Shown here in pieces: positions 18,045 through 28,716 of a stretch of 64,000 nucleotides of DNA. The notes below the pieces were generated by a model. The model was not told the origin of the DNA, searched no databases, and saw nothing but the letters and a program-made list of their open reading frames with translations. Position 1 is the stretch's first letter; each line of letters begins with the position of its first letter. The translations under genes and the position numbers were made by a program. The stretch covers positions 30,830,311 through 30,894,310 of the forward strand of contig OX246749.1 of assembly GCA_945910005.1 (NCBI GenBank), written 5' to 3'. This DNA comes from Isoperla grammatica. Lineage: Eukaryota; Arthropoda; Insecta; Plecoptera; Perlodidae.

Positions 18045-18298
18045 ACATGCTAAATAGATTACTGTATGTTTAACGACGTACTCGACATCTGGGTCATGTG
18101 ACGTCTTCCCAATCAAATCCATTATACATCACGGAAGTCGTTACAGGAGTCCAGCAAGGGAGGGCAGGGCCAAGTGGGAGGAGGAATCGTAGATAGGACA
18201 CTAAGGGGGGGGGGGGGGGGGCACTTGACTACATCTACCGGTCACCACGAGGTGGGTCCCTCCTCCGGGTGACAGTGTGTCTGTGTGTGTGTGTTTTA
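18040..18298. other. Intergenic or intronic stretch with poly-G and a dispersed repeat fragment
   Basis: No gene is seen. Positions about 18153-18190 (GAGTCCAGCAAGGGAGGGCA and on to GTGGGAGGAG) recur at about 48442-48480, there also followed by a long G-run (18207-18222 here, about 48499-48517 there). This marks a dispersed repeat. A short GT run (18279-18294) precedes the 3' tail of LINE A1. Confidence 0.6.
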
Positions 18299-18566
18299 TT
18301 ATTATTATTTTATTGTTGCAATACATACAAACTCGTTCAAAACCGGAGTAAACATGTTGTACGGACATAAATGTCAAGTATTTCCATGTGCTTACCTTAT
18401 TTAACTCTACTTAGAACTAATTAAATATATTATTTTTCCAAAACCGAGTGTAGATGCTATGTACGGTCATGGCCGATTTGTACTCATCCCAGCATTCGCT
18501 CTTCGTATAGTGGAAACCACGAAAACCACCATCGGGATGGAGAACTTCTTGAAGTCTTCATTCTTC

Positions 18567-18857
18567 TTAGTTCAAAAATTTGCGCACTATCCTACACGTG
18601 TTCAAAATTATTATTGCTTTTTGCATCTCGATGTATATGTTCGGTGGGAGACCAATTAGTTTAATACTGTCATGGAGTTTACGTGGAACAATACCATTTG
18701 CTGATATAATTAACGGTACAACAGTTACGATATTCTGTTTCCACAACCTTTTTATTTCAATAGATAACTCTTTATATCTGTTTATCTTTTCCCGCCAAGT
18801 TGTCCCGCCGTTCATATTACATTTTCTACGTTTACCATTCACTGTGACGTCTTTCAT
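18567..18857 (-). pseudogene. LINE A1 C-terminal fragment, endonuclease deleted
   Basis: 96 codons starting at KDVTVNGKRRKCNMNGG and jumping straight to TTWREKINRYKELSIE, followed by the conserved tail ending CRIVRKFLN. In A2 these two parts are separated by about 110 residues carrying the rest of the zinc knuckle and the PD...D endonuclease core. The junction shows short microhomology (TTGT). It reads in a different frame from the RT segment. Confidence 0.8.
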
Positions 18858-19177
18858 TATGTATTTTTTGTAATTGTTAAGTCTTGGTTACATTATCTTA
18901 AAAAGCGATCATAAATCCCTCTGTTTCGCTGAAAATGTCCCCGGACGTTGACCATTTGTTCGATGCTACTTTATCGACGTTCTTTATCATGTCTGCTATG
19001 TTAAGTCTTTTCTGATATCCTTACCTCCTTTGCTGTGTCAGAATTTATTTTTTGAAGCAAGTTTAAATTTCCGTCATTTAAATTGAAGGGAGAAAGCGAC
19101 TTGTCTGCCGACACTATAGCTCTATGAACTTTTGAATGTGGGCATTTTGTATAAAAGTACTTTTTTAGAATTTCAAT

Positions 19178-21454
19178 TTATTTATAATATAAATTGTTTA
19201 AATCAATCAAGCCTCTTCCCCCTTTTTCTCTCGGTAGAGTCACTCTTTCTATTGCTGACTTAGGGTGATGACTTCTGTATTTGGTGAATGTTGTGCGGGT
19301 GAGAATTTCCAGGGCATGAATTTCTGTCTGTGTCCAATTAATAATTCCGAATGAATATGTAAGTACCGGTAAAGCATTAGTGTTAATTGCTTTGATCTTG
19401 TTTTTACCATTCAGTTGTGTTTTTAAAATGGATCCTATTCTTTTCTTGTATGCAGAAATTATTATTCTTGTCATCAGTTTATGATCAATTCGTTTGGCCT
19501 GCGCAAATCCTTGATATTTGTATACGTCCTCTTCGTCCATTACACCAATTCGGGTGTCTTCGTCAATTTCAAACTCTTCTAATTTCGTAATCTTTTCTTT
19601 TATGACATGAAGTGACTTACATTTATCAATTACTAAATCCATACATATATCTCTACAGAATTCTAATGTTGAGTTAAGTAGATTCGTCATGTGTGTCGCG
19701 TGTAAAGCATATACCTTTAGATCGTCCATGTAGAATAGATGTGAAAGAGTGTGGCAAACCGTATTACCATCCTTTATCTTGAAACCATGTGTTGATTTGT
19801 TAAGTATGTGAGATAATGGATTTAATGAAGGACAAAACCATAACGCACTAAACAAGTCACCTTGAAAAATACCTCGTCGGATGTTTACTGGGCCAGTACA
19901 TATCTGCTCTTTTCCTACGTATAACTTTAATGTTGTTCTCCAACTCATCATCGCTGTCCGCAAAAAGTTTACTATCAATGGGTTTACTTTATAAATTTCC
20001 AATATCTGTATCAGCCACGAATGTGGTGCTGAATCATAGGGTTTCTTGTAATCAATATAGCTAACGTGAATGTTTCTTTTCTTGTTAATTGCTTGGTTCA
20101 TTACAACAGAATCGATAATTGATTGTTCCTTACACCCTTGCGACAATTTACGACATCCCTTTTGTTCTTCAGCTAATATATTGTGTTCTTCGCAATGACT
20201 TTATATTTTATTTGTTAAGCACGATGTCAAGATTTTGTATATAGTTGGTAAGCATGTAATTGGTCTATATTTACTTGGATTTTTGGTGTCATTATCTTTT
20301 GGTTTAAGAAATGTTATTCCTTCAGTAAAGAAATCTGGTAAATCCTTGTCTCCTGATATAAATTCATTTAGACATTTAGCAATCTGGGTGTGCATGTTTG
20401 AAAACTTCTTGTACCAAAAATTTGGAATGTTATCATTACCGGATACCTTCCAATTATGAGCATTTCGTATCCTTGATTTTATATCATTAACACTAATGCC
20501 AGCAAAAGTCATTTCTTCGACACCACTCATTGCCTCAATTTCATCTTGAATCCATGTTGCATTGTGATAGTGCATTAATGGGTTACTCCATATCCTACCC
20601 CAAAACTGCTCAATCTCTGTCTTCGATGGTACACCATTTCCTATAATTTCTTCTTTATTGTTAATTTGCTGATAAAATTCTTTTTCTTTTTCTTTAAACA
20701 TTTTGTTTTGTTCTTTTCTATCACTACACTCTTTATACCTTCGTAATCTGTTGGCTCATGCACTTACTTTTTGCTTTAGAGTATCTAAATATTCGTTTGT
20801 AGCCTCGTTCGGTGTTTCATGTATAGTATGGATTTTGAATCTTTCAAATATGCTTTGGCAATATTGTAATATCTTCTTAGATCCATTACCCATCCTGAAT
20901 TGTTCTTATCTCTAAATATCTCTCCTTAACTCGTTGATCCTTTTGACTAATCTCCGTTCCCATTTTGGAGTCTTATTTTTTGTTATGTTCTGAGAATGTA
21001 CCAACTTTATTTTTAATCCTAATTGTCTGACCTTTGCTACGGCTCCACAATATATTGCTGCATGCACTTCCTCAAACGATAGTTCTTTCTTCGCCTTATC
21101 TAACAAGATATGTGCGTTCATTACGTGCATTACTATGTCCATTTGCTTAGACTGTTTAGGTTTAGAAATTCTAGGTCTCTTGTTCGGTTCTATATGTGCA
21201 AATTCTGACAAAGTATTTTCAAAAGCTAAATTTAATATGTCCTATAACTCGTCTATTTCTTGTGTGTTCCCTCTTGTATTCTCTTCTTGTTCAATGTTAT
21301 TAATAGGTGGATGTTGGTGATGTACCTCTTGTGTGTTCTGGCCTTCTGGTAGATCTACTTGTTCCATTAATTCTTGTCGTGGATGGTCATCGTTTCTTGA
21401 TGCTTCCATGATGTGCTCCTCGTTCGCCAAATCCTCTTCATTTTCTTGATCCAT
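19178..21454 (-). pseudogene. LINE A1 ORF: N-terminal region and reverse transcriptase
   Basis: A single minus frame from about 21454 to 19178 with several nonsense codons (for example at 21242, near 20909, and between 20201 and 20146). The N-terminal part (21454-20912) is charged and has WERRLVKRINELRRDI. RT follows: FLKPKDNDTKNPSKYRPITC (20201-20701), YIDYKKPYDSAPHSW (Ala of the usual K-A-Y-D changed to Pro), RRGIFQGDLFSALWFCPSLN, and LFYMDDLKVYA as the catalytic box. The last segment, 19178-20146 (322 codons), holds most palm motifs. It would copy its RNA at a nicked chromosomal target. As it stands it is inactive. Confidence 0.85.
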
Positions 21455-21480
21455 TTGTAGTTCTTCCTCAGCTTCATGTC

Positions 21481-21495
21481 TTATTATTACTATTA

Positions 21496-21532
<37 letters not shown>

Positions 21533-21641
21533 AACTATTAATATTATTATTATTATTTCCTTTCTTCTCTTCTCTCATTTGCACCATCGGGCTCCTCTTG
21601 AGCCAAGACGATGCGAGAGTGCACCCTAGCGCTACTATTAC

Positions 21642-21721
<80 letters not shown>

Positions 21722-21771
21722 TTATTACTATTATTATTATAATTATAATTATTATTATTATTATTATTATT
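21481..21771. repeat. (ATT)n microsatellite between LINE A1 and LINE B1
   Basis: Imperfect ATT repeats, interrupted by about 80 bp of non-repeat sequence (21556-21636) that contains a GGCTC/GAGCC hairpin and resembles no neighbour. Poly-Asn and poly-Ile frames across it are artefacts. Confidence 0.9.
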
Positions 21772-22713
21772 GTCTAACGCAGATAAGTGTAGTGTCTGTA
21801 CGAAAAACCTTCCACTAGACGGGGACTTCGTAAATTGCGCACGTTGCCACACTAATATTCACTTTGAATGTTCTGGTTCTAAAAAGTCTACTCATAGAGG
21901 TAAATCTCAAGTGGCGAGGCTTCAGTGGCGTTGCCCTAAGTGCAAGGCAGAAGGGGCACCCACGGGTAGCGGCTCTGGAACACCGACAGGGATCAGTGAT
22001 GTGAGTAATATATTTAGTGGTAGTGTTGAAAGTGCTAATCAAAAGTCAATTGGTGAGGTCCTAAGCGTAGTTTATGAGCTTCGTAACGAACTCAGAGAAG
22101 TTAAAAAGGAGCTTGAGTCGCTGAGAGGGCTTGAAGAAGAGTTAGCTGAAAGTAGGAAGATTATTCATGATCTCACGCAGCGGATCATTAAGAAAGACGA
22201 GGTTATAGATGAGCTTAGTGATCGTGTTCATGAGTTGGATCAGTACGGAAGAAATCGAAATATAGAAATTTTAAACGTCTTGGAACAAGAGGGCGAAGAC
22301 TTGGAGGACGTTGTCGTCAAGATTAGTGCTCATTTGGTGCTGATATTGTGCCTGGTGACATTGACGTAGTCCATTGTGTTAGATCTGCTAATACTTACTA
22401 TCCTAAAAAAATAGTAGTTCAACTTATCTCAAGAAAGAAAAGAGAAAAACTGCTCGCTGTTCGTTGCAGTGTATCGGTGGCCAACAAGGACCTGTTTCCC
22501 GGGCTGCGGGAGAACGGGAACCTTCCCATATATATCTACGAACATCTGTCGCCATACTACAAACATCTATTGTGGTCAGTTAAAGCCAGAGCAAAATTAA
22601 CAGGATATAAATTTGTGTGGTTTAATTGTGGGTTAATTTGTGTCCGTAAGGACGAAAATACTCGTGAAGTTGTAAAGATAAAAACCCCACGTGTAATTGG
22701 CCAACTTGTTTGA
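21772..22713 (+). pseudogene. LINE B1 ORF1 (PHD finger, coiled coil), frameshifted
   Basis: The frame begins directly at the microsatellite edge without an ATG. PHD finger: CSVC (x9) DFVNCARC (x4) HFEC ... WRCPKC, a C4HC3 pattern (21786-21945). A coiled coil follows from about 22040 (VVYELRNELREVKKELESLR). A frameshift near 22350 moves the reading to 22348-22713, which carries the conserved ORF1 tail IVVQLISRKKREKL, EHLSPYYKHLLW and FVWFNCGLICVRKDE. This tail is shared with B2 and B3. Role: nucleic-acid chaperone bound to LINE RNA. Confidence 0.85.
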
Positions 22714-22728
22714 TTTACACGTAAGTAA

Positions 22729-25700
22729 ATGGAACTATGGAATCCACCGTCACTCGTGGCGGATACGCAGGTAGTGGATAGTATAAATAGTTGGATGCAA
22801 GAGTCCGTAGGGCTTACGATTATTCACCTGAATATTCGATCAATAAATAGACACTGGGATGAGTTGCAAGTGATTCTTGAGAAACAATTAGGAAGATTTC
22901 ACGTGCTTGTTTTAAGTTAGGTAAATGTGCATTGTGTAAGTGATCTGTATGAATTAGAAGGTTATGTAACATTCCATCAGTTAAGAAAAGGTAGAAGAGG
23001 TGGTGGGTTAATTTTGTACATTGAGAACTCTGTCTTATTTGAAAGAAATTATGTTTTGTTTAATCACTTTGAAGGACAAGCAGGTAATTTAACGGTAGGC
23101 AATAACACTGTGTCTCTGTTGTGTGTGTACAGGCCTCCAAATAACAACACCAAGAATGAGTTTATAGAGGAGATCGAGAGTTATTGGCAAAAGACCAAAG
23201 TTAATAGGGCAATAATGATTGGTGATGTAAACATTGATATTTTGAATGAATGTGATTCATTTGCGCAGCATTATGAAACCAGTCTGGCTGTGAATGGTTT
23301 AATGAGATGTATTTCCAAGGCTACGCGAGAGGAGGTAGTAGAGGGCGCGCTTAGAAGTTCATGTATCGATCATGTTTGCGTGCGGGCTGTTGACATCCTT
23401 ATCAAACCAGCCATTTATACATCTAAGTTGTCCGACCACTATAAGATAATGATTTCATTGGGATAAGATAGTATTAAAAGAAAATCGGAAAGTATAATAT
23501 TTGGAAAGTGTATAAATGAAGCTAAACTGCTTCACGCTTTAAAGCGTGTTGATTGGGATAGTTTGTTAATTGCCAATAGCTGTGACAATTTGTATCAGGC
23601 GATTTATTTTAATTTCAAGATTGCATATGCAAAATGTTCGTTTGTTAAAGAAAGAAGTGCTACGAAAAGAGGTATTAAGTCGTGGGTGTCGCCCGAACTA
23701 TTGGATGAACGGGCAGCGTTCGTCAAAGAGAAAAGTAATAAGAAAATGAGTAATCAATCTTGGATGACGTCGGAGTTATTAGAAATGATAGCAAAAAGAG
23801 ACCGTTTTTTTCAACAATGGAAAAAATGTAAATGTTTAAATATTACGAAAGGTGTTTATAGGACAGAATACAATAACCTCCGAAAAAAAGTAAACAAAAA
23901 GGTCAAACTAGCAAAACAAAATTATTACCGTGCACTTTTGGAAAGAAATAGGGGAAACATTAAAGAAACGTGGCAAGCTATAAATACTATAATAGGCAAG
24001 AAAAAGAAAGAGTCAGTAGATGAGGTTATTAAAAAGTATCTGGGTAAAAGTGAGTCATCTGTTACTATAGCAAACTCATTTGCAAACGTTTTTGTCGAAG
24101 AGGTTGAGCGTATTGTTCATAACTGTGATGTGATTTGTAGTGAAACGGTTCAAGAAGAAAACAGATTAATTAACGTTCAGAGGCAATCAGTATACATACC
24201 TCCTACTGATGCCGAAATAGTGGGAAAAATTATCGAAGAAATGAATAGTGGTAAACAAGCTGGGTTTGACGGAATAAGGGTTAAAGACTTACAAAATATT
24301 AAAGATCAGATCAGTCCATCACTGGCTTTGCTGATAAATTTATCGATAAAAGAAGGTGTCGTGCCAGAAATGTTAAAAATAGGTAGCTATAGTGAGGCCG
24401 GTTTATAAAAAAGGAAGCCACTACGAGTATTCCAACTATCGTCCAATTGCCTTACTGTCTGTAGTCGACAAGGTAATGGAAAGATATGTGGCTGATTGTT
24501 TAAATAACTATTTGACTAAATTTTCTATCATAAACAAAATCAATTAAGCTTTCAAAAGGGGAAAAGTACATCTGATCTTTTAATGAAATTCTCTGATCTT
24601 ATTAACTCTAAGTTAAATGAAAATGTTCATGTAGTATGTATGCTTGTGGACTTCACAAAAGCATTGGATACTCTAAATCACAAGAAATTATTGCAAGCAT
24701 TGGACAATATTGGTGTGAGAGGTCCAATTCTACGGTGGTTTGAGAGTTATTTAGATAATAGAAAGATAATTGTAAAAATTGGGGAGGATTATAGCACGGC
24801 TAAAATGATCAAATCAGGGGTGCCACAAGGATCTATCTTGGGACCATTGTTATACTTAGTGTATGTAAATGACGTGGCGCGAATTTTTAAGAAGTGCTTT
24901 GCATTTTTTTTCGCTGATGATTCTGCACTTATTGCGATTCACAAGAATATTCATATTGCGGAAAAGTATTTGCATGAAGACTATATAAACTTGCTGAGGT
25001 GGACTCATGATGATTGCTTGATTGTAAATGCTATAAAAACTAAAATTGTACATATACCTACTCCTCTGAATACCAATCATAACTCGATAGTTAAAGTTAT
25101 ATCACACTCAGTCCAGTGCTTGCATAACACTTTTAACCAAAATGCCACGGGCATAACTTGCAGTTGCAATCAAGTAATTGAGTCGGTGTACAGCCATGAG
25201 TACTTGGGTATTGTGATTGATAAATGCTTTTCTTGGGATAAACCGATTGCTAGGGTATGCAACCGGATTAGACCGTGTGCTGTGCAACTTTATCGTTTAA
25301 ACGATATTCTTCCATACAGTTTACTTCGCACAGTGTACATCGCCTTGGTGGAGTCTTTAATCTCGTACGCGGTGTTAGCCTGGGGAAATGCTTCTCATAT
25401 GTATCTTAAACAAATTATTAGCCTACAGATCAGGATGATTAAACTTATACTCCCAAATCACATAACTGACCATTGTTCCTCCAATCAGCTTTTTAACTTA
25501 TTAGATTTGCTTCCTGTAAATTTTGTGTACATCTATAAGTTAATTATCAAATTTTATTTCACTAACGAATTCAAAATTGAAATTGACCATAGCATTTGTA
25601 CAAGAGCAAAAGCCTCCAAAGCGTACAGAGTTCCCAATTTTGTTAATAAATATGGTGCAAGATCATTGCATGTAAAAGTGCCACAATGTTTCAATATGTT

Positions 25701-25782
25701 GCCGATTGAACTGAAAGATTCGGATAGAATGAATCAAGTAAAAATATCAGTAAAAGAGTTTCTTTTGTTACATTCGCTTTAA
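22729..25782 (+). pseudogene. LINE B1 ORF2 (endonuclease and reverse transcriptase), broken
   Basis: ATG at 22729. Endonuclease part: HLNIRSINRHW, GDVNIDIL, SCIDHVCVR and LSDHYKI. A TAG at 22918 replaces the conserved Glu of LSEVN. A TAA ends the frame at 23466. It continues 23563-24408, is disturbed at 24385-24560, and resumes 24583-25782 with VDFTKALDTLNH, SGVPQGSILGPLLYLVYVND and FFADDSAL (Phe-Ala-Asp-Asp catalytic box). All segments share one frame, so few indels occurred. Compare the intact B2 ORF2. Confidence 0.88.
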
Positions 25783-26005
25783 TTTATTATATTTTCATTA
25801 TTAGTATCGTCGGTGTTTTTGTCCTTGCCATGTATGGGCCTTCGTTAATTGCAGTGTGTAGTAATATGTAGGTGTTAAAAATAAGTTAGTGATTGTTTGT
25901 TTGTTTTGAATTGTAAGGTATTCTGTATATTGTATTTGCATTACGCAACATGTTCATCTTTGTCCGTAACTTAGTCCGTATTATTATTTTTAGTGGTATA
26001 TAACC

Positions 26006-26034
26006 CACAGACAAGCTATGAACTTAGCTTTGTG
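26006..26034 (+). other. 3' hairpin of LINE B1
   Basis: CACA-GAC-AAGCTA, loop TGAACT, TAGCTT-TGTG. The stem matches those at 31897-31926 and 38847-38877, and lies 50-90 bp before the end of each B copy. Confidence 0.75.
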
Positions 26035-26092
26035 TGATGTCGAATGTTTATTTAATGATTGTATTGTACAGAACATGGTTATCAATAAAAAA

Positions 26093-26122
26093 AAAATTAA
26101 AATTATTATTATTTTTATTATG

Positions 26123-26176
<54 letters not shown>
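26093..26176. repeat. (TTA)n microsatellite between LINE B1 and LINE A2
   Basis: ATT repeats with a T-to-G interruption, between the 3' A-run of B1 and the 3' tail of A2; the two LINEs are tail to tail here. Confidence 0.9.
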
Positions 26177-26178
<2 letters not shown>

Positions 26179-26449
26179 TTTATTGTTGCAATACATACAA
26201 ACTCAGTCAAAACCGGCATAAACATGGTGTACGGACATAAAGGTCAAGTATTTCCATTTGTTTACCTCATTAAAATCTACTTAGAACTAATTAAATATAT
26301 CATTGTCCATATTATTTATCCAAACCAAACTGTGCATGCTATGTACGGTCGTGGCTGATTTGTACTCATCCCAGCATTCGCTCTTCGTACGGTGGAAACC
26401 ACGAAAACATGCCATCAGGATGGAGAACTTCTTGAAGTCTTAATTCTTC

Positions 26450-27103
26450 TTAGTTCAAAAATTTTCGCACTATCCTGCATGTGTTCAAAGTTATTGCTTT
26501 TTGCATCTCGATGAATATGTTTGGTTGGAGACCAATTAGTTTAATACTGTCATGCAGTTTACGAGGAAAAATGCCATTTGCTGATATAATTAACGGTATA
26601 ACAGTTACATTATTCTGCTTCCACAACCTTTTTACTTTAATAGATAATTCCTTATATCTGTTTATCTTTTCTCGCCAAGTTGTCTCTACATTGTGGCATA
26701 AAGGGACGGCAACATCAATTAAAATCGTTTTGTGTTTCTTCTTGTCAATAAATATAATATCCGGTCTATTGTGATGTATGGTTTGGTCTGTTATAACTGC
26801 CCGGTCGTAATATAATTTGTAGTCTTTACCATCTAATACCTTTTCAGGATTGTATTTGTAATACGCAGTGGTTGTGTTTATAAGTTTATACTTCATGGCT
26901 AATTTTTTATGTATAATGTTTGCAACTTGGTTATGTCTATGAAGATAATCTGTTTGACAAAGCATTTTGCACCAAGATACGATATGTTCAATTGTTTCGC
27001 CGTTCATATAACATTTTCTACATTTATCTTTCACTGTGACGTCTTTCAGTATGTATTTTTTGTAATTGTTAGTCTTGATTACTTTATCTTGAATAGCGAT
27101 CAT
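26450..27103 (-). pseudogene. LINE A2 C-terminal zinc knuckle and restriction-like endonuclease
   Basis: 217 codons. CRKCYMNGETIEHIVSWC is the CCHC-type knuckle (near 27000-27040). NRPDIIFIDKKKHKTILIDV contains the PD...D core of the PD-(D/E)xK endonuclease used by the R2-group to nick target DNA, followed by WREKINRYKELSIKVKRLWK. The conserved tail ends CRIVRKFLN at 26450. It is in another frame from the RT part (27250-27933), so the copy is inactive although the endonuclease motif residues look intact. Confidence 0.82.
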
Positions 27104-27249
27104 AAATCCCTCTGTTTCGCTGAAAATGTCCCCGGACGTTAACCATTTGTTCGATGCTACCCTATCGACGTTATCCTTAAGAAGTTCTTTATAATGTCTG
27201 CTATGTAACGTCTTTTCTGATATTCTGATCTCTTTTGCTGTGTCAGAAT

Positions 27250-27933
27250 TTAGTTTTGAAGCAAGTTTAAATTTCCGTCATTTAAACTGAGGGGAGAAAG
27301 CGACTTGTCTGCCGATACTATAGCTCTATGAAGTTGTGAATGTGGGCATTTTGTAAAAAAGTACTTTCTTAGAATTTCAATTTGTTTATAATATAAATTG
27401 TTTAAATCAATCAAGCCTCTTCCCCCTTTTTCTCTAGGTAGAGTCACTCGTTCTATTGCTGACTTAGGGTGATGACTTCTGTATTTAGTGAATGTTGTGC
27501 GGGTGAGAATTTCTAGGGCATGAAGTTCTGTCTGTGTCCAGTTAATAATTCCAAATGAATATGTAAGGACCGGTATAGCATAAATGTTAATTGCTTTGAT
27601 CTTGTTTTTACCATTCAGTTGTGTTTTTAAAATGGATCCTATTCGTTTCTTGTAAGCAGAAATTAGTTTTCTTTTCATCAGTTTACGATCAATTCGTTTA
27701 GCCTGCGCAAATCCTAGATATTTGTATATGTCTTCTTCGTCCATTACTCCAATCCGGTTGTCTTCGTCATTTTCAAACTCTTCTAATTTCGTAATCTTTC
27801 CTTTGATGACATGAAGTGACTTACATTTATCAATTCCAAAATCCATACATATATCTCTACTGAATTCCAACGTTGAGTTAAGAAGATTCGTCATGTGTGT
27901 CGCATTTAAAGCATATAGCTTGAGATCGTCCAT
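27250..27933 (-). pseudogene. LINE A2 reverse transcriptase C-terminal half
   Basis: 227 codons beginning at the Met of the FYMDD box (MDDLKLYALNATHMTNLLNS) and running through the thumb region (RIDRKLMKRKLISAYKKRIG, ATHPKSA-like RSHHPKSAIERV). Upstream RT sequence to 28140 is present but cut by the microsatellite. Confidence 0.82.
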
Positions 27934-28140
27934 GTAGAATAGATGTGAAAGTGTGTGGCAAACCGTATTACCGTCCTTTATCTTGAAACCATGTGTAGAT
28001 TTGTTTAGTATATGAGATAATGGATTTAATGAAAGACAAAACCATAACGCACTAAACGAGTCACCTTGAAAAATACCTCGTCGGATGTTAACTGGGTCAG
28101 TACATATCTGCTCTTTGCCTACGTTTAACTTTAATGTTGT

Positions 28141-28350
<210 letters not shown>

Positions 28351-28703
28351 TCTGTGCAGTGCACAGAGTTCCTACAAGGAATAAGAACTACCCCCCCAAG
28401 ATTATAGTGCAGCTCGTGTCCCGAAAAAAACGGGACGAAATCTTGATTGCGAAGAAAACCAACGCTATTAAAAACACTAACATCCTTCAGGGCGTAGTAC
28501 GTGGAGCAGATCTGAACATTTTTATTAGTGAACATTTATCCCCACACTATCGTAATCTTTTTTGGCTCACTAAACAGAGGGCTAAAGTGACTGGGTACAA
28601 GTTTGTTTGGTTTCGTAAAGGAAATATATTTGTACGAAAAGACGAGCATACGCCTGAAGTGTTGAAAATAAAAACAGCAGCTGACATTGATCAATTAGAG
28701 TGA
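28351..28703 (+). pseudogene. LINE B2 ORF1, C-terminal part only
   Basis: The frame emerges from the ATT tract and reads VHRVPTRNKNYPPKIIVQLV, then EHLSPHYRNLFWLTKQRAKV and FVWFRKGNIFVRKDEH, ending at a stop 13 bp before the ORF2 ATG. It matches the ORF1 tails of B1 and B3. The PHD finger and coiled coil are missing. The first 19 bases (CTCTGTGCAGTGCACAGAG) form a perfect inverted repeat at the junction. Confidence 0.85.
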
Positions 28704-28716
28704 ATCGCTCGTGTGT

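Larger units (their letters stand above)
18299..21480 (-). mobile_element. LINE A1, RLE-type non-LTR retrotransposon (R4/Dong-like), near full length, internally deleted
   Basis: Minus-strand element. Its 3' end is a (TAA)n tail at 18299-18317, and its 5' end abuts an (ATT)n tract at 21481. The same 3' sequence (GCAATACATACAAACTC on plus) occurs at the 3' end of A2 (26183) and A3 (54925). It encodes a reverse transcriptase with FYMDD and, in A2, a C-terminal CCHC knuckle plus restriction-like endonuclease. A1 lacks about 330 bp of that endonuclease region. Confidence 0.85.
21772..26090 (+). mobile_element. LINE B1, CR1-like non-LTR retrotransposon with PHD-finger ORF1
   Basis: Plus strand, in the order ORF1 (PHD finger, coiled coil, C-terminal RNA-binding-like domain), ORF2 (endonuclease/exonuclease/phosphatase-type endonuclease (EEP), RT), 3' UTR with hairpin, A-run, then (TTA)n. 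PHD-type ORF1 is established for CR1-like elements. The 5' end is cut at the start of ORF1, where the ATT tract begins. Both ORFs are broken. Confidence 0.88.
26177..28140 (-). mobile_element. LINE A2, RLE-type non-LTR retrotransposon, 5' truncated
   Basis: Minus strand. It matches A1 closely from the 3' tail to about 28140, where A1 continues but A2 gives way to (ATT)n. It retains the C-terminal zinc knuckle and endonuclease that A1 lost. A (TAA)n tract flanks each end. Confidence 0.88.
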
